From NCBI GenBank assembly GCA_016926135.1, contig JAFGPH010000045.1, forward strand, positions 1 through 7,158: a stretch of DNA of 7,158 nucleotides, read 5' to 3'. The position numbers and the translations under genes are program-made. The notes under the pieces are model-generated. The model had not been told where the DNA came from. It searched no databases and saw only the letters and a list, made by a program, of their open reading frames with translations. This document shows, one piece after another, positions 3,914-7,158 of this stretch (the stretch's first letter is position 1; every line of letters starts with the position of its first letter). This DNA comes from Deltaproteobacteria bacterium (lineage in GTDB: Bacteria; Desulfobacterota; DSM-4660; Desulfatiglandales; HGW-15).

Positions 3914-6655
3914 CTAAAACGCGACGATGATCACCCCTGCCGCCACAGCAATCTGGTACATGATCTGCGTGATGTCCTTCACGATCCTGAGCCACGGGTA
4001 TTTCTCCGTCTTCTTGGGCACGATGATCGTGTCCCCGGGATCCAGCTCTATGGAGTCAAAGCCGCCCATGGACCAGCGCTGGTTCTTGGAATCCCAACTG
4101 GCCATGCCGAAATAACCGCTCTGGGACTTGCTGAACACGGAGCCGTTGGCCTTGACCACATAGGTCTGGTCTTTCTCGGCCATGTCCGTGGGGCCGCCCA
4201 CCATGTCCAGATAGAAACGGACGGTTTTGCCCTTCTGAAAGACCAGGGCCGTTGGGTTAAAGACCTCTCCCAGCACGTTCACGCTGTCCGGCTTCTTGTT
4301 GACGATCAGACGGTCCCCGGGTCTCAGCTCGAAGTTGTATTCGGAAGAAGCCAGATAGAGCACCTCTTCCAGGTTGATCACCATGCGGCCCGTGGACCTG
4401 GACATTTTCAGTTTTTCGAGGAGTTGTTTCTTCGTGGTCAGGGTCTCCTTCAGGATGGCGGCCTGGTCCTTGTCCATGGCCGTGTCTGCCGCCTGCGCGC
4501 TGAGGGTGAGCATATCCGTTTCCAGCTTTTCCACGTAGCCCTTCAACTGCTCATCCTGCACCTTCTTGACCGTGTCACGCTGGAAAATCGCGCCAAAAGG
4601 ATAGGCATCGGCGGTGAGCCCCCCTGCCCTCCGAATCAGGGAAGCCAGGCGCTCGCCTTCCTTGAAGGTGTACTCCCCCGGGAAGACGAATTCGCCCTCG
4701 AGCATCGCCTTCCTTTCCAGCACCTGACCGTACAAAGGGATCTCTCGAATGTCGACCACATCGTCCTTTTGAAGGAGGATGTTCCCCTCGCTTGCCCCCC
4801 CCATGGCCTTGCCCGGGGAGAAGTCGATCCTGACCGAGTCCGAGCCCTTTTCCCCGACAACGACACGGGTCAAGGTAGCCTGTTCCAGAAAGGCCCTGTC
4901 CGTGAGGTTCCCTGCCCTGAAGATCAGATCCTTGACCGTCATATCCTTGTAGAGCGGGTATGTGCCGGGTTCCCGGACTGCGCCCCTGATGGTCACCTCC
5001 GGCTTCACCTTCTTGTCCCACTTGTCGTAGATGGTCACCCGGTCCATATCCTGCAGGTCCAGGTTCTGGGACTCTTCTCCCCTCAGGAGCGCGGCCAGGT
5101 CGAACGGGATGATCACCGGCTGAAGATCAGGGGGCACGAGTCGGATGATTTCCGCCTGCGGGAGATAGGGCTCGGCGAGCAGCTCCTCGTAGGAGGGGAT
5201 GAGATCCCGAAGCCGCATTCCCGGCTTCAGCTCATACTCCCTGGGGTATTTGACATGCCCGTCCAGGTACACCACCTGCCGGATCCTCTCATGCACAGGG
5301 TAGACCTTGATCACATCCCCGTCTCTCAGCGGCATTTTCAGGTTTTCGTTGGCCTTGGGGTAGGCCGGATCCAGATTGAAACTACGGATCACACGCCTCT
5401 GGTGGTCCTGCACCCTCTCCACCACCACGTTCTGAAGATGACTTACAGACAGGATGCCTCCGGCAAGGCTGATGACCTCCCCGACCGTGTGCCCGCCTTT
5501 CATCTCATAAATGCCCGGCCGCTTGACAAGACCCGCAACGCCTGCAACAGGACCCAGCACGGGAATAAAAATCGTGTCCCCGGGCTGGAGCCGAACATCA
5601 TTGCCCTTGTTCCCCCTGATCAGGAATTCATAGAGGTCCAGGCTCTTGATCAAGGCCCCGTTCCTGAAAAGCCTCACATCCCTGAGGCTGCCCTTCTTGC
5701 TGGGGCCGCCGGCGGCATAGAGGGCGGTGATGACGGTGGAAAGGGAACTCACCGAGTAGGTACCCGGATTGGCGGCCTCACCCACGATGAAGATCTCCAC
5801 CGACCGAAGGGCCCCCATGCTGATGCTCATTTCAAAGTCGGGATAGTACTCCCGGAAGCGCTTGTAGAGATGGTCCCCCAACCGGTCCAGATTCATACCA
5901 CTCACATTCAGCGTACCCAGGCGGGGGACTGTGATTCTCCCGTCCCTTGCCACGGTCACGTTGTAGGTGGCCTCCACCTTTCCCCAGAGATGGATCGTGA
6001 AGGTGTCCCCAGGGCCGAGGATGTAATCGGGTCCGACCGGCGCGCTGTCCAGGGGGGTGAAGGTGGAGATGTCTTTTCTGAAGAAGTCGTAGCCGAACTG
6101 CTTCAGTTCCCTCGAGATGTCGCTGGGGAACTGGCCGGACATGATGCGCTCGATCTCCGTGGCATCGGGTGCTTCCTTGCGCGGCGCCATGCGTTTTTCA
6201 GGCGGCAGGGGTGCAGCCTTTTCTTCCTTCTTGACAACGAAGAACTCCAGCCCGGGGTACTTTTTCAACCACTCGGTCTTCTCGGTATCGCTCAGGGCGC
6301 CGAAAATGAGAATCTTGTCCTCGTTGGAGACGCGCTTGAACAGTTCGAACCTGGCGTCATGGTCAAGCTGTCTGACGAGTTCCTCCTTCTGCTCTCGGCT
6401 GAGGGTTCCGAAGACCTTGACCTTCTCGTCCAGGGGCAGGGAATTGAAATCCTGCCTTGCCCCTTTGAGCGCCGATCCCTTCTGAGTCTGCGACTCTGCA
6501 GGCGGGCGCTGTTGGCCGAACTCCTGTTTGCTCCCGACATAGGGTGGAGTCTTCTGGGTCGTCTGCCCGTGACCGGGCATCGGGAGGAGGATCCCCCAGC
6601 ACAATAGCGCTGTCCATACGACGAGAAGTGTGGCCGAGACTGTTCGCGGTTTCAT
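3914..6655 (-). CDS. SLBB-domain polysaccharide export protein (Wza/OPX family)
   Basis: 913 residues, over twice the length of enterobacterial Wza. Residues 1-30 form a signal peptide (hydrophobic 7-25, likely cleavage after GHG30); Cys19 lacks a proper lipobox. Residues 70-135 are a charged helical region with an internal repeat. The export domain starts at GPDYILGPGDTFTIHLWGK (208-226) and runs to about 282. Six SLBB-like modules begin near 286 (VEIFIVGEAANPGTY), 370, 460, 552 (PEVTIRGAVREPGTY), 649 and 791 (SVNVLGEVFNP). A coiled-coil stretch at about 696-755 separates modules five and six. The LDPGDTIIVP motif (871-880) precedes a C-terminal helix (888-913), plausibly the outer-membrane segment. 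Its role is to export polymer across the periplasm and outer membrane. The ATG at 6655 was chosen over 6700 because AAGAGGT lies 7 nt upstream and the signal peptide starts there; the upstream ATG has no ribosome site. A sigma-54-like promoter lies about 115 bp upstream. Confidence 0.93.
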   Translation of the reverse strand: MKPRTVSATLLVVWTALLCWGILLPMPGHGQTTQKTPPYVGSKQEFGQQRPPAESQTQKGSALKGARQDFNSLPLDEKVKVFGTLSREQKEELVRQLDHDARFELFKRVSNEDKILIFGALSDTEKTEWLKKYPGLEFFVVKKEEKAAPLPPEKRMAPRKEAPDATEIERIMSGQFPSDISRELKQFGYDFFRKDISTFTPLDSAPVGPDYILGPGDTFTIHLWGKVEATYNVTVARDGRITVPRLGTLNVSGMNLDRLGDHLYKRFREYYPDFEMSISMGALRSVEIFIVGEAANPGTYSVSSLSTVITALYAAGGPSKKGSLRDVRLFRNGALIKSLDLYEFLIRGNKGNDVRLQPGDTIFIPVLGPVAGVAGLVKRPGIYEMKGGHTVGEVISLAGGILSVSHLQNVVVERVQDHQRRVIRSFNLDPAYPKANENLKMPLRDGDVIKVYPVHERIRQVVYLDGHVKYPREYELKPGMRLRDLIPSYEELLAEPYLPQAEIIRLVPPDLQPVIIPFDLAALLRGEESQNLDLQDMDRVTIYDKWDKKVKPEVTIRGAVREPGTYPLYKDMTVKDLIFRAGNLTDRAFLEQATLTRVVVGEKGSDSVRIDFSPGKAMGGASEGNILLQKDDVVDIREIPLYGQVLERKAMLEGEFVFPGEYTFKEGERLASLIRRAGGLTADAYPFGAIFQRDTVKKVQDEQLKGYVEKLETDMLTLSAQAADTAMDKDQAAILKETLTTKKQLLEKLKMSRSTGRMVINLEEVLYLASSEYNFELRPGDRLIVNKKPDSVNVLGEVFNPTALVFQKGKTVRFYLDMVGGPTDMAEKDQTYVVKANGSVFSKSQSGYFGMASWDSKNQRWSMGGFDSIELDPGDTIIVPKKTEKYPWLRIVKDITQIMYQIAVAAGVIIVAF

Positions 6656-6662
6656 GCTTATG

Positions 6663-6669
6663 ACCTCTT
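6663..6669 (-). promoter_or_regulatory. Ribosome binding site deciding the exporter start
   Basis: AAGAGGT with a 7-nt spacer before the ATG at 6655. It argues for this start rather than the in-frame ATG 45 bases upstream. Confidence 0.75.
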
Positions 6670-6768
6670 CGAGTTTTTCATTCTGCTGTTTGTGAGTCAT
6701 GCTTGTGAACGAATCACCGCTCGTGTGAATTCAGTGGACGGGTTCTTGGGGGAAGCAGGGTACGATCA

Positions 6769-6785
6769 GGCACGCAGGGCGCCAA
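6769..6785 (-). promoter_or_regulatory. Candidate sigma-54 (-24/-12) promoter of the exporter operon
   Basis: The minus strand reads TTGGCGCCCTGCGTGCC. The invariant GG (6783-6782) and GC (6771-6770) are exactly 10 nt apart. TGGC and TGC match the consensus TGGCAC-N5-TTGC, with one mismatch in each half. It would start transcription near 6758, about 100 nt before the start codon. Polysaccharide operons in Deltaproteobacteria are often sigma-54 dependent, which makes the match plausible but not proven. Confidence 0.4.
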
Positions 6786-6831
6786 GTATAATCCTCCGGA
6801 TTCTCCATTACCGGGTGAAATGGATATAATG

Positions 6832-6846
6832 CACTGACTACACTGA
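6832..6846. repeat. CACTGA direct repeat, 9-bp spacing
   Basis: CACTGA-CTA-CACTGA on the plus strand, about 50-60 bp upstream of the sigma-54-like element. This is a possible site for an activator, but it is short enough to arise by chance. Confidence 0.3.
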
Positions 6847-6885
6847 GGATAATGTTCTTTTGAACGAAATACTCTTGTCACGGAT

Positions 6886-6913
6886 AAGGCTCGGGAGGAA
6901 CACCTGAGCCCTT
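6886..6913. repeat. Bulged hairpin AAGGCTC...GAGCCCTT
   Basis: On the plus strand GGCTC pairs with GAGCC, flanked by AA/TT with one extra C. After a three-G bulge, AGG pairs with CCT around an AACA loop, giving about 10 pairs in all. No T-run follows on either strand, so it is not a clear terminator. It could belong to a 5' leader if the operon also has a more distal promoter. Confidence 0.35.
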
Positions 6914-7084
6914 GTCGCCTGGAACCGCTGGACCCGCACCCTATTTATCTGAATATTTAAGAGAGTTTTATTATGGATCGGGTCCGTTTGTCAATGGCAG
7001 GGGACAGGATCGAGACGCTTTCCCGTCACATGGGCAGGCAAACAAAAAGGGTAAGCCATCTCTCAGGGCCGCCCAAGTCAACCA

Positions 7085-7104
7085 CTGTCGGCTGAAGCCG
7101 ACAG
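7085..7104. repeat. Perfect 8-bp palindromic hairpin with TGAA loop
   Basis: CTGTCGGC, TGAA, GCCGACAG: a perfect 8-bp stem with a four-base loop, six bases before the GGGACAAA array. The compact GC-rich form recalls REP-type palindromes. No T-run follows directly. Confidence 0.7.
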
Positions 7105-7109
7105 CTTGA

Positions 7110-7141
7110 GGGACAAAGGGACAAAGTGGCAAAGGGACAAA
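7110..7141 (+). repeat. 8-nt tandem array, consensus GGGACAAA, four units
   Basis: GGGACAAA, GGGACAAA, GTGGCAAA, GGGACAAA, contiguous; only the third unit differs. It has the same period and a one-base-different consensus from the GGCACAAA array at 18-49, in the opposite orientation. Confidence 0.85.
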
Positions 7142-7158
7142 GCAGAAAACAACAAACC

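Larger units (their letters stand above)
6656..7158. other. Non-coding upstream region of the exporter gene
   Basis: About 500 bp without a credible gene; the short open frames have no Shine-Dalgarno site and no recognisable product. From the gene outwards it holds the ribosome binding site, a sigma-54-like element (6770-6786), a CACTGA direct repeat (6832-6846), a short GTTC/GAAC inverted repeat (6854-6865), a bulged hairpin (6886-6913), an AT-rich patch (about 6940-6975), a palindromic hairpin (7085-7104) and the GGGACAAA array (7110-7141). Confidence 0.65.

Noticed and set aside
3824..6607. A plus-strand open frame of more than 900 codons opposite the exporter gene.
   Set aside because: It is the mirror of a convincing SLBB coding sequence. 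Its translation is rich in His, Arg and Pro and has no recognisable domain or ribosome site. Long antisense frames are common in GC-biased genes.
6588..6610. Lipoprotein signal in the exporter (Cys19 after ALL).
   Set aside because: The residue before Cys is Leu and the segment does not fit a lipobox. A standard signal peptidase I site after residue 30 fits better.
7027..7104. A c-di-GMP (GEMM-I) riboswitch on the plus strand, suggested by GGCAAAC, GGGTAAGCC, GGGCC and a final GTCGGC/GCCGAC hairpin.
   Set aside because: The tetraloop helix between the first two blocks is missing and the GACGCAAAGCC core is absent. Only loose word similarity remains. A covariance-model scan for RF01051 would settle it.
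6912..7109. A 65-codon plus-strand open frame near the right edge.
   Set aside because: It uses a TTG start without a Shine-Dalgarno site, runs through the palindromic hairpin into the repeat edge, and shows no family features.

Overview
The window looks like a chromosomal piece from a Gram-negative bacterium, most likely Desulfobacterota (the old Deltaproteobacteria) or a close relative. This is inferred from three things: a very long multi-SLBB polysaccharide exporter, moderately high GC with Shine-Dalgarno sites of the AGAGGT type, and spacers full of short tandem words (GGCACAAA, GGTTCAG, ACAGGATT, CGTGTA, GCTCAAA). I could not run a search, so the phylum is an inference. Every convincing gene is on the minus strand, so the window is best read from its right end to its left end.

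Layout in transcription order. (1) 6656-7158 is non-coding. It holds a GGGACAAA tandem array and an 8-bp palindromic hairpin at the right edge, a bulged hairpin, a pair of direct repeats and a plausible sigma-54 promoter upstream of the exporter. (2) 6655-3914 encodes a 913-residue Wza/OPX-type SLBB polysaccharide export protein. (3) Ten bases downstream is a nucleotidyltransferase/HEPN pair, here MNT-C (3903-3577) and HEPN-C (3580-3176), joined by a 4-nt GTGA overlap. (4) 3175-2735 is a 441-bp spacer crowded with tandem repeats and hairpins. (5) 2734-1484 encodes a Wzz/GNVR-type chain-length (copolymerase) inner-membrane protein. (6) After a 106-bp spacer with a heptanucleotide array come four overlapping genes: MNT-A (1377-988), HEPN-A (998-588), MNT-B (591-263, frameshifted) and HEPN-B (285-25, C-terminally truncated). 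The last one runs into a GGCACAAA array at the left edge.

How the parts fit. The exporter and the chain-length protein are the export/polymerisation core of an exopolysaccharide or capsule locus. The Wzz-like protein spans the inner membrane with a large periplasmic coiled coil, and the SLBB protein carries polymer through the periplasm and outer membrane. Glycosyltransferases, a tyrosine kinase and a flippase are not in the window. Three MNT/HEPN toxin-antitoxin-like modules sit between and after the two export genes, on the same strand and, for MNT-C, only 10 nt from the exporter stop codon. The two modules at the left end are diverged paralogues of different base composition. The GC-rich one (A) looks intact. 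The AT-richer one (B) has lost its reading frame in the antitoxin-like gene and more than half of the HEPN domain.

The points most worth a second look are the interleaving of MNT/HEPN modules with polysaccharide export genes, the tandem MNT-HEPN-MNT-HEPN arrangement with one decaying half, the different short tandem array in almost every spacer, and the matching 8-mers at the two ends of the window.
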